From contig CM066913.1 in NCBI GenBank assembly GCA_033964015.1, forward strand, positions 30,096,790-30,160,789: DNA of 64,000 nt, written 5' to 3'. Source of the stretch: Scolanthus callimorphus. Lineage: Eukaryota; Cnidaria; Anthozoa; Actiniaria; Edwardsiidae. Below, piece after piece: positions 1-12,263 of the stretch. Position numbers and translations under genes: made by a program. Under the pieces are notes generated by a model. The model saw nothing but the letters and a program-made list of their open reading frames with translations, made no database searches and was not told the origin of the DNA. The first letter of the stretch is position 1. Every line of letters begins with the position of its first letter.

Positions 1-380
1 ACAACAAAACAAGAAAGGGTTTTTTTGAACAGGGGGAGTTCCCCATTACATGATTCCAAACTGGGATATTGCTGCAGAGAGATGTAGCTGTGTTCAAAAC
101 CCGGGAGGTACTCCCACATGTCAACTCCCGACCTCACTACTCTATAATAATCAATCATCAGAAACTTCTCAAATTACTCAATATGTATATCTTAGTATAT
201 ACCAAATCAGTGAATATAGTCACTTTCGTGTGCTCTGATTGGTTCCTGAACTAGTAGATCTCCAGTACTATTTACTTTTTTGAGAAAACTCTCAAAATGG
301 CGGCTCATTTGGTGCGTGATATTTCGTTTTGAACCTTTTAATTATCGTATTTTATTCTACTGATTTGGTATTATACTAAA

Positions 381-413
381 AACAACTTACTATCCCCCTC
401 AGGGTCGGTGCCT

Positions 414-447
<34 letters not shown>

Positions 448-493
448 TGTATATATCCACTGCTATTCACCTCCCCTTCGGGGGATAGTTGTT
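381..493. mobile_element. Nested-hairpin foldback element
   Basis: The outer arms pair AACAAC..ACTATCCCC with GGGGATAGTTGTT. An inner stem pairs AGTGG(T)GGATATATA with TATATATCCACT around a GACGC/GCGTC tip. It is non-coding and has the same design as 1796-1902 and 21704-21798, so it is probably a MITE family that folds on itself. An identical copy lies at 10849-10961. Confidence 0.75.
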
Positions 494-504
494 AACTATT
501 AGAC

Positions 505-584
505 AATTTAGTGTAGAATATTGCTGGATAGTTTTTTAGTCTGAAGTTGAGAAAAAGTATCCAGCGATATTCTACACTAAAATT
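505..584. repeat. Short inverted repeat (about 26-bp arms)
   Basis: The left arm 505-530 pairs with 558-584 with one mismatch and one extra A. The arms contain TTTAGTGTAGAATATTGC. A 27-bp loop separates them. It is either a small foldback element or one end of the preceding one. Copy 2 is at 10973-11052. Confidence 0.7.
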
Positions 585-746
585 TCTAATAAGTTATTTA
601 TTATCAACATATTTTTCATGATAAAATAAAGCAAGCACATTAGAGTCCAAATTATAATCGCTGTATATTTGGACTTGTTCCAGTCTTACTCCTGTGATAG
701 GTGATAGTTGAACTCGCCTGAGACAAGTTGGATAATAATACTCATT

Positions 747-1793
747 AGTATATACTACACGGGAACCTCCATAGATCGCGCGTTTTGATTGGTTCGCTAT
801 CTCGGGATAATGCCACAATATTCCGAGATCGAAAGCATTATCCCGAGATTGAGAAGCCCGAGTGCAAGTGGTTCGGATATTTTTACTTTCTAAAGGAACT
901 ATCTGATTCGAAATGCAACGGAAAATCCTTCTCAATTAACTTATGTTGTCTCTTTAGTTTTTCAAGGTGAATCAGAGAGAGAATGTCATTTTTTGAACTT
1001 CGAAAATGTGCTGTTCTTGTTTTTCAGTTCTTCGGAATCACAGAGATCGATGATTCGTTCACGGCACTTTTGAGAGACGAATTACATTCACAAAAATATA
1101 TTAATTAAGGCAATTTTGTCGAAAACATATCTACTTTGCCGAACATTTACATGTACCTGTAGGTTGGAAAGGACAGTAAATCGTAGAAGCCAGTCATTGA
1201 GTGCAGTTTAAGAGAGAATTTCAGTTAGCTGTTGATTCGCTTGATCACGAGCCATCCGACATCAAACGTATTTAAAGTGGTCTCTCTTTTTATGAACAAG
1301 GTCTTCCTCGTTGTCCCAGAGTTTGAAGAGGTTAATTTCCCAAATTTTTGTTTGAATATTCCAAACGAATCTTGAATTTCTCTGCCACCAGGTTGAAAAA
1401 TATAGTCATCCATCGGTGGTGAAATGGCGACCACAAAGGCAAAGTGTTTTCAGCGAAGCAACACTGCAGTTTCACAATCCATAATCCAAGGCACAAAATG
1501 CGAATTTATCCCTTGAATCCATCCTTGCAACCTTCTAAAAACTTAAATCGTTTATCGTAGTCGATATTAAGGTTTTAAAACAAGTGTTTTCTAGCGTTTT
1601 TACTTCTCTAAAACAGCAGCAAGTTTCCACCATGTGTTCAGTAGCCGAATGCTTGTAGAGAAGTCTGACGTAATGTCACGTGCGTGACAAACGTCACGCA
1701 TACAGAACGAGGCTACAAAATGTCGGTGCCACATTTAGTGTCGTCATATTATGTTCGGATATTTTTTTGGAGTGTTCCCGTGTAGTATATACT
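747..1793. mobile_element. 1.05-kb non-autonomous DNA transposon
   Basis: The terminal inverted repeats are perfect over 20 bp: AGTATATACTACACGGGAAC at 747-766 and its reverse complement at 1774-1793. They continue imperfectly inward (CTCCA/TGGAG). There is no transposase frame. Inside is a separate 14-bp hairpin (800-813 with 835-848, TCTCGGGATAATGC). The family is unknown. Confidence 0.75.
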
Positions 1794-1795
1794 AA

Positions 1796-1902
1796 AACAA
1801 TTATTCTCCTCAGGCTCAGTGAATAGTGGCGAATAGTCCCCTCGACCTCCGGTCTCGGGGACTATTCGCCACTATTCACTTCGCCTTCGGCGAATAATTG
1901 TT
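1796..1902. mobile_element. Nested-hairpin foldback element
   Basis: The outer arms are AACAATTATTC and GAATAATTGTT. The inner arms pair AGTGAATAGTGGCGAATAGT with ACTATTCGCCACTATTCACT around CCTCGACC. The element abuts the preceding transposon. Copy 2 is at 12264-12370. Confidence 0.75.
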
Positions 1903-2126
1903 AAATAACCATCAGTTGATTAATAGTGAGTAATATCAGAAATCAGTAAAAATCAATACTCACAACTTTTGAGCCCTAATCATTATTGATTTTTATAGAA
2001 TCTTATTGAGTCAAATTCTCAAATGCCTTACAGAAACGAAATATGAACCATGCTTTTGTTGTTACTCTGTGTGGTGCCTGATGGATCTTACTTTGATATT
2101 ACTCGGTTGAGTAGTATTGATTCTTA
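1903..2126. other. No feature recognised
   Basis: AT-rich spacer between elements. No supported gene. Confidence 0.6.
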
Positions 2127-2447
2127 GGCCAGTTTTAGACGTCGAACTTCATTCTTGTCGCACTAAATGTCAATTTCCCATTGTTTAGTTAGTTAGAGCT
2201 ATTGTCTTGAGCTCATTTGCATTAGGAACGGCACTATCTGCCGTGCCAACGGCGCGCTACTGCCGTGCTAAATTAAAATTTTGAATCCTTCCAGCACTCA
2301 TAAAATCAGGGATGAGATCTTCTCCATTGGCCAGACCGATTATTTTAACCTCATAAAATAACTCATATCGAAATAACTTGTTTTCCCTGGCTAATAAACC
2401 CAGTCAATTTAGTGCGACAGAATTAAGTTCGACGTCTAAAACTAGCC
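2127..2447. mobile_element. PIF/Harbinger-like MITE
   Basis: It is 321 bp long, with TIRs GGCCAGTTTTAGACGTCGAA (start) and GGCTAGTTTTAGACGTCGAA (reverse complement of the end). TTA flanks both ends directly, matching the 3-bp TWA target duplication of PIF/Harbinger. It is non-coding. A copy lies at 12595-12915 and a diverged third copy at 23936-24198, so it is a dispersed family. Confidence 0.75.
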
Positions 2448-3038
2448 TTATCTATTTTTATGGAGTATTGGAATTATGAAGTATTCAGGCCAGGGTCAAC
2501 TATATGGGGATGCTCCACCCAAAAGGGGTAGTTTTTGGATCGCAATGTTATAAAAAGGTAGATTTTTAGGGTAGCAAAACACTAGATTCTGTATAAAAAG
2601 ATGAAGGTTTTTTGTGTTGCAGCATAGAAAATGGTTTCAATAGTCTGCTTAGTTTTGGAGCTTTTAATATGCATATTAACACATGCAAAAACTATAAGAA
2701 AGGGGTGCCTTTTCTCAATTCACTATATTAAAGGGTAACTTTTTCCTAATTTACTATACAAAAGGGTAAGGGGACCATCCCTGTACATCTTCCCCTCTCC
2801 TTTCAGGATTCAGAAGAAAAATAAACTTAAAAATGAGAGCTTATACCCAAGGGGCATACTGCCACCATAGCCACAGGAAACAAATATAATTACTCAAGTG
2901 GCCATAACAAATTGTGTGCTCATTGGTGCCAATAACATTGAAAGCATTGGGAGTGTGTGCATGAGATTTGTCATGGAAAAATCCAACTAAAATAAGTGTT
3001 TTTATGCCAAGATCTTATGAGCAATCATGATAAAACAA
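2448..3038. other. No gene seen
   Basis: Repetitive-looking sequence with AAAGGGGTA/AAGGGTAA runs (2520-2780), probably relics of an old element. No coding frame or RNA gene is supported. Confidence 0.5.
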
Positions 3039-3041
3039 TTA

Positions 3042-3252
3042 GGCCTAGTACATATGCCGCTCTTATCATGAGCCGATCCAACCTGTTGCCTGGAAATACG
3101 CGAAAATCAGGGCATTTAAATGTATTCTACATTACCGGTATGATTTAGAATAGTCTAGGTGACAGGCAGACCAGAGATGGACGAACAATATTGTTTTATC
3201 GAGATTTTGCAATTGGATCGGCTCATGATAAGAGCGGCGTATGTACTAGGCC
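3042..3252. mobile_element. PIF/Harbinger-like MITE, second family
   Basis: It is 211 bp long. The ~40-bp TIRs begin GGCCTAGTACATA and differ at one base in the first 20. TTA duplications sit at 3039-3041 and 3253-3255. It is non-coding. Copy 2 is at 13509-13719. Confidence 0.8.
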
Positions 3253-3636
3253 TTAGTCACCTCAAACTCTGTGATTATCAGCAAATACCTTTGGTTTCTT
3301 CTCAGTGAGCATGTGCCAATATTAGATTATGTTACCTTCTTCAACAACAGATTGTTAAAGCATTCACATTTCAGTGTTTTCACCAGTTAACACACAATCA
3401 GTAGTCTCATTGAGGACCTTCAGGCTTCAGAATTCCAGGGTAGGTGTTCTTAAAGAAACCTGGAATTATAGGGTTTGTATTGTAGTGCATGTGTAAAATT
3501 CCAGGGTTGCTATTCCCCAAAAAATGGAATTCCAGAATCAACAGTTGCTTTCCAGTTAAGGGAGCTATCACATGGGCTAGATATTTGAGAAAATAAAACC
3601 TGACAGAAAATTCCAAATTTCATACCTGAGCTATTA

Positions 3637-3912
3637 CCACTGTATGCATTGCTACGCGACCTTCAAAATTCACTGTTGCGATTGGCGATTTTACGCAAGA
3701 AAATTTTAATATCAATTTTCTTGAAAAGAGAGTTAAACATTCTCGGCAAGGGAAGCCAAAGGACAGCTTAAAACCCTTTTGGTTGATTTTGCAATCAATA
3801 TCGATCCAGAAAAGCAGCCAAATCCAACGTTTTGGTTTGATTGACGGCTAAAAATCGCCAATCGCCCATCGCAACATTGACTTTTGAGGTCGCGTAGCAA
3901 TGCATACAGTGG
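3637..3912. mobile_element. MITE with TA flanks
   Basis: The TIR is CCACTGTATGCATTGCTACG with its complement at the end. TA lies on both sides, which fits a Tc1/mariner-type target. It is non-coding. Copy 2 is at 14103-14378 and a diverged copy at 47141-47412 lies in the leader of the SF3 helicase gene. Confidence 0.75.
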
Positions 3913-4136
3913 TAATTTTATATCCCCAAAAATACCTGCTCCCAAAAATTGATACCCCAAAAATACCCAACCTTTTTATCCTAAAAAGGATAACTACTAG
4001 AACTTCCAAGCCTGCGATTCTAAATATTTAATTTCAAATAATATTAATAATTTCAAAGTTAAGATCATTTCAAAGTTAAACCAACAGTCACCAGTTTGAA
4101 GAGTAATTCACATTGAAATAGTGTTCCTCGCATATT

Positions 4137-5431
4137 GGGCAATTCCAGAAAATAAAGGTACCCCCCCCCCCCCCCCCCCCACGGGCGGCACTAGTTTTTG
4201 ACTCCCCCATGCATCCAGAATTTCCAAAACGGTTTACCCCCCCCCGTGCATATAGAATTCCGGGTAGGTTAAACCCCCCTCCCCTTCAGAAATTTCAACT
4301 TTTACCCCCCCTCCCCTCCGGAATCCAAATAATCACCACCTTGTTTATTATTGCGAGAAAAAGTAAAAATTTGCGAGAGGGAAACGTTGCGGAGAAAAAG
4401 GCAAAAGTTGCGGGGGTTGTTGCGGGAATTTATTAAATTTGCAAAGTAAATACAGAGCATGATAGTTTGATTTTGAAGAAAAAATACCACCGGCATTCAC
4501 AACATCCACTGAATATGAGATCTAAATTTTTAGCGTGTTTAACTAGTAGCTAACTGGCTATTTTGTAAGATTTGAATTGTAGGGGCAAAGAATCGGATGA
4601 TATTATCACGGAAAAACTTGAGACTTTCGCCATTCGATCGTGAAATGGGGGAATAGACATTTCAAATGAAGTGTGGAGGCTATTTACTTGCAACACACAT
4701 TTTCAAATCGCTTTCTAAAATAATTTTTCAAAATATAACCAATAGGAAAACACATTAGAATGAGCTAGACCAAGCTTGGAAAGCCTAGTTGTTACTTTTT
4801 GCGGATCTTCGAATATTTGAGGCTTAGGAAAAACCCATATAGAAACTCTAAAAAGGAGTAAAAGAAAAACATGTTATTCAACATGCATATTACACGTACC
4901 ATTTTAGAGAAACGTTTATTAAACTATACCGTGTTGTTCCGAGATTTCATTAGATATGTTAGGGAAAGTTGCGGCGGGTTTTGGTGAAAGTTGCGCGTCC
5001 ATGCAAGCTCAACTTATCCCGTATCGCCAACATCCTTTATATTAATTTCAATGTGTGATTGTACAAAGTTGAACCTGCTGCGTGATTGAACTAACAGTCG
5101 AAATCAGTAGAAAATTATGGAGATTCTGTCTTAGAAGGGACAAGTACGAACTGGCAAGCATTCTCTATCTATCGAATGGCGACTGTTTTTCCGCGAGTGA
5201 AATGACGTTATTTTCTTTCTGAAAAACGCTATTTTAGCAGACTAAAAAACACGCGAACTCCTTCAGAAGTTGGGCATCTTCAGACCCCCCCTTGTGACAA
5301 GAAATCCAGCTCCGAAAACCCCCCCTTGCAATCAGAATTCCGAGCTCTTAAACCCCCCCCCATGCCTTCGGAATTTCCAAATGCCGCCCGTGGGGGGGGG
5401 GGGGGGGTACCTTTATTTTCTGGAATTGCCC
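4137..5431. mobile_element. 1.3-kb element with poly-C terminal inverted repeats
   Basis: The TIRs begin GGGCAATTCCAGAAAATAAA, run through GGTACC into a 15-20 nt C (or G) tract, and end in ACGGGCGGCA. ATT flanks both ends. Subterminal direct repeats near each end alternate a GAATTTC-type motif with C7-C9 runs. There is no transposase frame, so the element is non-autonomous. Homopolymer lengths in the TIRs differ between the two copies (copy 2: 14583-15872). Confidence 0.75.
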
Positions 5432-5736
5432 ATTCTGTATGCTTTTTTCTTTGGCACATTAGCAGTACAGTACAGTTCAGTTCTCCTTTGTGACAATAGT
5501 CACCCTGGAGGCAGCCCAGTGGCCTGCTGAATTCTCATTTGGACTGCGTAGCTCACTTTGCCTGGTGTTACTCTCAACAAGTTTGCTATCTTCAGCCACA
5601 GGTCTCTATAATACATTCTCGAGGGAAGGGCAAACAGTATCTTTTTCATGAGTCTTGTGCTGGTGACCTCTGCACAGGTGGGCAATCCAGTGGAGGTGGT
5701 GAATAATGACTGTGTCCCTGATGGTCTTTGTTTTTG

Positions 5737-7966
5737 TTATTCTCCTGATCCCTTCATTGGAGTATACAAAATGGAATAGTCATCATGACTAGAGAGCCAC
5801 TAAATGTCTTGCACGATGGGTAACCCCCGTTGCAAGACCCCCCATTTGTAGATGAAGAGCCGCCCAATCATGCAGCAGTTGTAATAATCAATAACTTGTT
5901 TGCATGTTTCCCCTAAAGACAATCTTCTCCTTTGTATGTGTATGGATCTTTGGTACCCTTGTTGGCAAAGCTATATATTATTATCCACCCCATCCTTGTG
6001 AATTCAGTCAGCAATCGGCTGTAAGGATAAAGTACAGGTAGTGAAGATTTTTCGAAACAATATGGAGAGAAAGATGAAGGCAGAAGGCTTGGAATGGATG
6101 ATGTTAGGAAGGGCAAAGCTATACAATATGTTAATAATCGTATGTACTGCTAGATTGCTCAGCTTAAGTTCTCTTTGACTTGAATGCAAGCATATCACCA
6201 GGTTTTGTGTAAGCTCTCTGCTTGGCGTATTCAGTACAGTAGTAGTAGGGTTTTCTGTAAATACGATTCTATGGGAAAAGAGTAGTGCTTGAAATAGTAA
6301 AAGAGTTCAGCAACAGTAAGCTTTTTGCGTGGCGTAACTTACCTTAGAAATATCCGCTGAATTCTGATTTTGTCATCCAACAACAAAGTCGCCGACGCAC
6401 AGATCGACAAAATAAAAATATAAACATGTACAACAATCCTCTAATGTCCAAAGTTGTTCTTCTTTGAGAAGGTGAACAGAAGTCAGTGGCTAGAAAAGTA
6501 CACTTTTCTTCCTCGTTTCATGATATCGATTGCTCGAATGTCCGCCATCTTGGACCTCATTCTTGAGCATGCGCAGTGTTTGACCGCTGTGTAGAGCACC
6601 CATACTCATCATTCTCGTACCCAGAGCTCCTCGGCTCGTCACATCGCGCGGGAGTCTCTAGTAACATACATTTGAGCACCCATACTCATCATTCACGTAC
6701 CCAGAGCTCATTGGCTCGTCACATCGCGCGGGAGTCTCTGGTAACATACATTTGAGCACCCATACTCATCATTCTCGTACCCAGAGCTCCTCGGCTCGTC
6801 ACATCGCGCGGGAGTCTCTGGTAACATACATTTGAGCTCCCATACTCATCATTATTCTCCTGATCCCTTCATTGGAGTATACAAAATGGAATAGTCATCA
6901 TGACTAGAGAGCCACTAAATGTCTTGCACGATGGGTAACCCCCGTTGCAAGACCCCCCATTTGTAGATGAAGAGCCGCCCAATCATGCAGCAGTTGTAAT
7001 AATCAATAACTTGTTTGCATGTTTCCCCTAAAGACAATCTTCTCCTTTGTATGTGTATGGATCTTTGGTACCCTTGTTGGCAAAGCTATATATTATTATC
7101 CACCCCATCCTTGTGAATTCAGTCAGCAATCGGCTGTAAGGATAAAGTACAGGTAGTGAAGATTTTTCGAAACAATATGGAGAGAAAGATGAAGGCAGAA
7201 GGCTTGGAATGGATGATGTTAGGAAGGGCAAAGCTATACAATATGTTAATAATCGTATGTACTGCTAGATTGCTCAGCTTAAGTTCTCTTTGACTTGAAT
7301 GCAAGCATATCACCAGGTTTTGTGTAAGCTCTCTGCTTGGCGTTTTCAGTACAGTAGTAGTAGGGTTTTCTGTAAATACGATTCTATGGGAAAAGAGTAG
7401 TGCTTGAAATAGTAAAAGAGTTCAGCAACAGTAAGCTTTTTGCGTGGCGTAACTTACCTTAGAAATATCCGCTGAATTCTGATTTTGTCATCCAACAACA
7501 AAGTCGCCGACGCACAGATCGACAAAATAAAAATATAAACATGTACAACAATCCTCTAATGTCCAAAGTTGTTCTTCTTTGAGAAGGTGAACAGAAGTCA
7601 GTGGCTAGAAAAGTACACTTTTCTTCCTCGTTTCATGATATCGATTGCTCGAATGTCCGCCATCTTGGACCTCATTCTTGAGCATGCGCAGTGTTTGACC
7701 GCTGTGTAGAGCACCCATACTCATCATTCTCGTACCCAGAGCTCCTCGGCTCGTCACATCGCGCGGGAGTCTCTAGTAACATACATTTGAGCACCCATAC
7801 TCATCATTCACGTACCCAGAGCTCCTCGGCTCGTCACATCGCGCGGGAGTCTCTGGTAACATACATTTGAGCACCCATACTCATCATTCTCGTACCCAGA
7901 GCTCCTCGGCTCGTCACATCGCGCGGGAGTCTCTGGTAACATACATTTGAGCACCCATACTCATCA
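5737..7966. repeat. Internal 1,115-bp tandem duplication
   Basis: 5737-6851 is repeated from 6852 at an offset of exactly 1,115 bp, including about three 80-bp minisatellite units at its right end. The second unit restarts in the middle of a minisatellite unit (ACTCATCATTATTCTCC). One visible difference is GGCGTATTC at 6208 against GGCGTTTTC at 7324. The nested duplication is also present in the 10.4-kb copy 2 (16178 and 17293), so it came before the large duplication. Confidence 0.9.
6594..6851. repeat. 80-bp minisatellite, short array (about 3 units)
   Basis: Three units and a fragment of the same 80-bp repeat as the main array, cut off by the 1,115-bp duplication joint. Copy 2 is at 17035-17292. 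Confidence 0.92.
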
Positions 7967-9868
7967 TTCTCGTACCCAGAGCTCCTCCGCTCGTCACATC
8001 GCGCGGGAGTCTCTGGTAACATACATTTGAGCTCCCATACTCATCATTCTCGTACCCAGAGCTCCTCGGCTCGTCACATCGCGCGGGAGTCTCTGGTAAC
8101 ATACATTTGAGCACCCATACTCATCATTCTCGTACCCAGTGCTCCTCGGCTCGTCACATCGCGCGGGAGTCTCTGGTAACATACATTTGAGCACCCATAC
8201 TCATCATTCTCGTACCCAGTGCTCCTCGGCTCGTCACATCGCGCGGGAGTCTCTGGTAACATACATTTGAGCACCCATACTCATCATTCTCGTACCCAGA
8301 GCTCCTCGGCTCGTCACATCGCGCGGGAGTCTCTGGTAACATACATTTGAGCACCCATACTCATCATTCTCGTACCCAGAGCTCCTCGGCTCGTCACATC
8401 GCGCGGGAGTCTCTGGTAACATACATTTGAGCACCCATACTCATCATTCTCGTACCCAGAGCTCCTCGGCTCGTCACATCGCGCGGGAGTCTCTGGTAAC
8501 ATACATTTGAGCACCCATACTCATCATTCTCGTACCCAGTGCTCCTCGGCTCGTCACATCGCGCGGGAGTCTCTGGTAACATACATTTGAGCACCCATAC
8601 TCATCATTCTCGTACCCAGTGCTCCTCGGCTCGTCACATCGCGCGGGAGTCTCTGGTAACATACATTTGAGCACCCATACTCATCATTCACGTACCCAGA
8701 GCTCCTCGGCTCGTCACATCGCGCGGGAGTCTCTGGTAACATACATTTGAGCACCCATACTCATCATTCACGTACCCAGAGCTCCTCGGCTCGTCACATC
8801 GCGCGGGAGTCTTTAGTAACATACATTTGAGCACCCATACTCATCATTCTCGTACCCAGAGCTCCTCGGCTCGTCACCTCGCGCGGGAGTCTCTAGTAAC
8901 ATACATTTGAGCACCCATACTCATCATTCTCGTACCCAGAGCTCCTCGGCTCGTCACATCGCGCGGGAGTCTCTGGTAACATACATTTGAGCACCCATAC
9001 TCATCATTCTCGTACCCAGAGCTCCTCGGCTCGTCACATCGCGCGGGAGTCTCTGGTAACATACATTTGAGCACCCATACTCATCATTCTCGTACCCAGA
9101 GCTCCTCGGCTCGTCACATCGCGCGGGAGTCTCTGGTAACATACATTTGAGCACCCATACTCATCATTCTCGTACCCAGAGCTCCTCGGCTCGTCACATC
9201 GCGCGGGAGTCTCTGGTAACATACATTTGAGCACCCATACTCATCATTCTCGTACCCAGAGCTCCTCGGCTCGTCACATCGCGCGGGAGTCTCTGGTAAC
9301 ATACATTTGAGCACCCATACTCATCATTCTCGTACCCAGAGCTCCTCGGCTCGTCACATCGCGCGGGAGTCTCTGGTAACATACATTTGAGCACCCATAC
9401 TCATCATTCTCGTACCCAGAGCTCCTCGGCTCGTCACATCGCGCGGGAGTCTCTGGTAACATACATTTGAGCACCCATACTCATCATTCTCGTACCCAGA
9501 GCTCCTCGGCTCGTCACATCGCGCGGGAGTCTCTGGTAACATACATTTGAGCACCCATACTCATCATTCTCGTACCCAGAGCTCCTCGGCTCGTCACATC
9601 GCGCGGGAGTCTCTGGTAACATACATTTGAGCACCCATACTCATCATTCTCGTACCCAGAGCTCCTCGGCTCGTCACATCGCGCGGGAGTCTCTGGTAAC
9701 ATACATTTGAGCACCCATACTCATCATTCTCGTACCCAGAGCTCCTCGGCTCGTCACATCGCGCGGGAGTCTCTGGTAACATACATTTGAGCACCCATAC
9801 TCATCATTCTCGTACCCAGAGCTCCTCGGCTCGTCACATCGCGGGGGAGTCTCTAGTAACATTCATTT
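7709..9868. repeat. 80-bp minisatellite, 27 units
   Basis: 2,160 bp, exactly 27 units of 80 bp. Each unit begins GAGCACCCATACTCATCATT and contains CTCGTACCCAGAGCTCCTCG and CATCGCGCGGGAGTCTCTGG. Units differ at a few fixed sites (CTCG/CACG, CAGAGC/CAGTGC, CACATC/CACCTC, CTGG/CTAG). The last ten or so are nearly identical, a sign of recent homogenisation. The array is flanked by inverted GTTTGACCGCT (7693-7703) and AGCGGTCAAAC (9883-9893). Minus-strand open frames through the units are a by-product of the repeat; 80 is not a multiple of 3. Confidence 0.97.
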
Positions 9869-10468
9869 GAGCACCCATTAATAGCGGTCAAACCCACACG
9901 CACGCGCAGTACGTTCCAGCACACATGGGCTAAAATTAGCACGTAAACGCGTTCGAATGGACATTTTGCCCTCGTATAAGGATTCGTCTGAATATATAAG
10001 CTCAGAATTTTGTGAGTTTGTTTATTGAGCAGTTCTCCGTGTTATGTTAGTTTCCAGAATTTTTCCCTTTTTTCCAGCTCGCGCTTTAGAACTTTGAAGT
10101 CGCTGGTTGCCTGTTTTCAATGGCAGGCACCCCTGTAATCTCGGGAGCGGATAGTGATGCTGCAAATGTTTTGCAAAAACCTCAAAAACAAGACTTTGAC
10201 AACAAACGACATAGCGAAAGGCTTTAAGCGATATTCTGCTGTAAAGAATTGAGGAAAGAATTACTCTCCTGGCACGAAATTGACCACGAATTGCCGTGAA
10301 AATGAAAACTTGAAGGTAATTAAAAGTTTGCAAGTTGTATTTTTTCACCTCGAAGGAACATAAGAGTAAGCTTAATTGATGACTGGAAGTAGCACATTTT
10401 CAGTAATAAATTCATTTAGCATAAATGTTTTGTGTCGTATTATAATGCGTGATTTCTCTTGGAAGTGT
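9869..10468. other. Unique spacer between the 10.4-kb copies
   Basis: 600 bp that do not occur elsewhere in the window. It may be the first part of the duplicated unit, whose other copy would lie left of position 1. I see no gene in it. Confidence 0.6.
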
Positions 10469-10848
10469 ACAACAAAACAAGAAAGGGTTTTTTTGAACAG
10501 GGGGAGTTCCCCATTACATGATTCCAAACTGGGATATTGCTGCAGAGAGATGTAGCTGTGTTCAAAACCCGGGAGGTACTCCCACATGTCAACTCCCGAC
10601 CTCACTACTCTATAATAATCAATCATCAGAAACTTCTCAAATTACTCAATATGTATATCTTAGTATATACCAAATCAGTGAATATAGTCACTTTCGTGTG
10701 CTCTGATTGGTTCCTGAACTAGTAGATCTCCAGTACTATTTACTTTTTTGAGAAAACTCTCAAAATGGCGGCTCATTTGGTGCGTGATATTTCGTTTTGA
10801 ACCTTTTAATTATCGTATTTTATTCTACTGATTTGGTATTATACTAAA

Positions 10849-10881
10849 AACAACTTACTATCCCCCTCAGGGTCGGTGCCT

Positions 10882-10915
<34 letters not shown>

Positions 10916-10961
10916 TGTATATATCCACTGCTATTCACCTCCCCTTCGGGGGATAGTTGTT
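10849..10961. mobile_element. Nested-hairpin foldback element (copy of 381-493)
   Basis: Same arms and inner stem as the copy at 381-493. Confidence 0.75.
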
Positions 10962-11214
10962 AACTATTAGACAATTTAGTGTAGAATATTGCTGGATAGT
11001 TTTTTAGTCTGAAGTTGAGAAAAAGTATCCAGCGATATTCTACACTAAAATTTCTAATAAGTTATTTATTATCAACATATTTTTCATGATAAAATAAAGC
11101 AAGCACATTAGAGTCCAAATTATAATCGCTGTATATTTGGACTTGTTCCAGTCTTACTCCTGTGATAGGTGATAGTTGAACTCGCCTGAGACAAGTTGGA
11201 TAATAATACTCATT

Positions 11215-12261
11215 AGTATATACTACACGGGAACCTCCATAGATCGCGCGTTTTGATTGGTTCGCTATCTCGGGATAATGCCACAATATTCCGAGATCGA
11301 AAGCATTATCCCGAGATTGAGAAGCCCGAGTGCAAGTGGTTCGGATATTTTTACTTTCTAAAGGAACTATCTGATTCGAAATGCAACGGAAAAATCCTTC
11401 TCAATTAACTTATGTTGTCTCTTTAGTTTTTCAAGGTGAATCAGAGAGAGAATGTCATTTTTTGAACTTCGAAAATGTGCTGTTCTTGTTTTTCAGTTCT
11501 TCGGAATCACAGAGATCGATGATTCGTTCACGGCACTTTTGAGAGACGAATTACATTCACAAAATATATTAATTAAGGCAATTTTGTCGAAAACATATCT
11601 ACTTTGCCGAACATTTACATGTACCTGTAGGTTGGAAAGGACAGTAAATCGTAGAAGCCAGTCATTGAGTGCAGTTTAAGAGAGAATTTCAGTTAGCTGT
11701 TGATTCGCTTGATCACGAGCCATCCGACATCAAACGTATTTAAAGTGGTCTCTCTTTTTATGAACAAGGTCTTCCTCGTTGTCCCAGAGTTTGAAGAGGT
11801 TAATTTCCCAAATTTTTGTTTGAATATTCCAAACGAATCTTGAATTTCTCTGCCACCAGGTTGAAAAATATAGTCATCCATCGGTGGTGAAATGGCGACC
11901 ACAAAGGCAAAGTGTTTTCAGCGAAGCAACACTGCAGTTTCACAATCCATAATCCAAGGCACAAAATGCGAATTTATCCCTTGAATCCATCCTTGCAACC
12001 TTCTAAAAACTTAAATCGTTTATCGTAGTCGATATTAAGGTTTTAAAACAAGTGTTTTCTAGCGTTTTTACTTCTCTAAAACAGCAGCAAGTTTCCACCA
12101 TGTGTTCAGTAGCCGAATGCTTGTAGAGAAGTCTGACGTAATGTCACGTGCGTGACAAACGTCACGCATACAGAACGAGGCTACAAAATGTCGGTGCCAC
12201 ATTTAGTGTCGTCATATTATGTTCGGATATTTTTTTGGAGTGTTCCCGTGTAGTATATACT
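11215..12261. mobile_element. 1.05-kb non-autonomous transposon (copy of 747-1793)
   Basis: Same 20-bp perfect TIRs and the same internal hairpin. Length differs only by homopolymer indels. Confidence 0.75.
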
Positions 12262-12263
12262 AA

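Larger units (their letters stand above)
1..9868. repeat. 10.4-kb direct repeat, copy 1 (left end outside window)
   Basis: This block recurs at 10469-20309 with almost no substitutions outside the minisatellite. The differences I can see are homopolymer lengths (near 920, 1098, 2550 and 3520, and in the poly-C tracts) and a 20-bp block near 4111 that is absent from copy 2. The spacing drifts from 10468 to 10441 bp as these indels add up. I find no coding gene; the short open frames look random. The block holds a chain of foldback and TIR elements (listed separately) and ends in an 80-bp minisatellite. If the true repeat unit starts just after the minisatellite (9869), copy 1 begins about 600 bp left of the window. 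It could be a recent tandem duplication, or two haplotypes wrongly joined in assembly. Confidence 0.93.

Noticed and set aside
5500..6198. Minus-strand 61-67-codon frames repeated in all duplicate copies
   Set aside because: Conserved only because the DNA is duplicated; no motif, and no sign of selection can be judged.
7834..9862. Long series of 62-66-codon minus-strand frames through the minisatellite
   Set aside because: They repeat every 80 bp and shift frame each unit, so they are by-products of the repeat and not a repeat protein.
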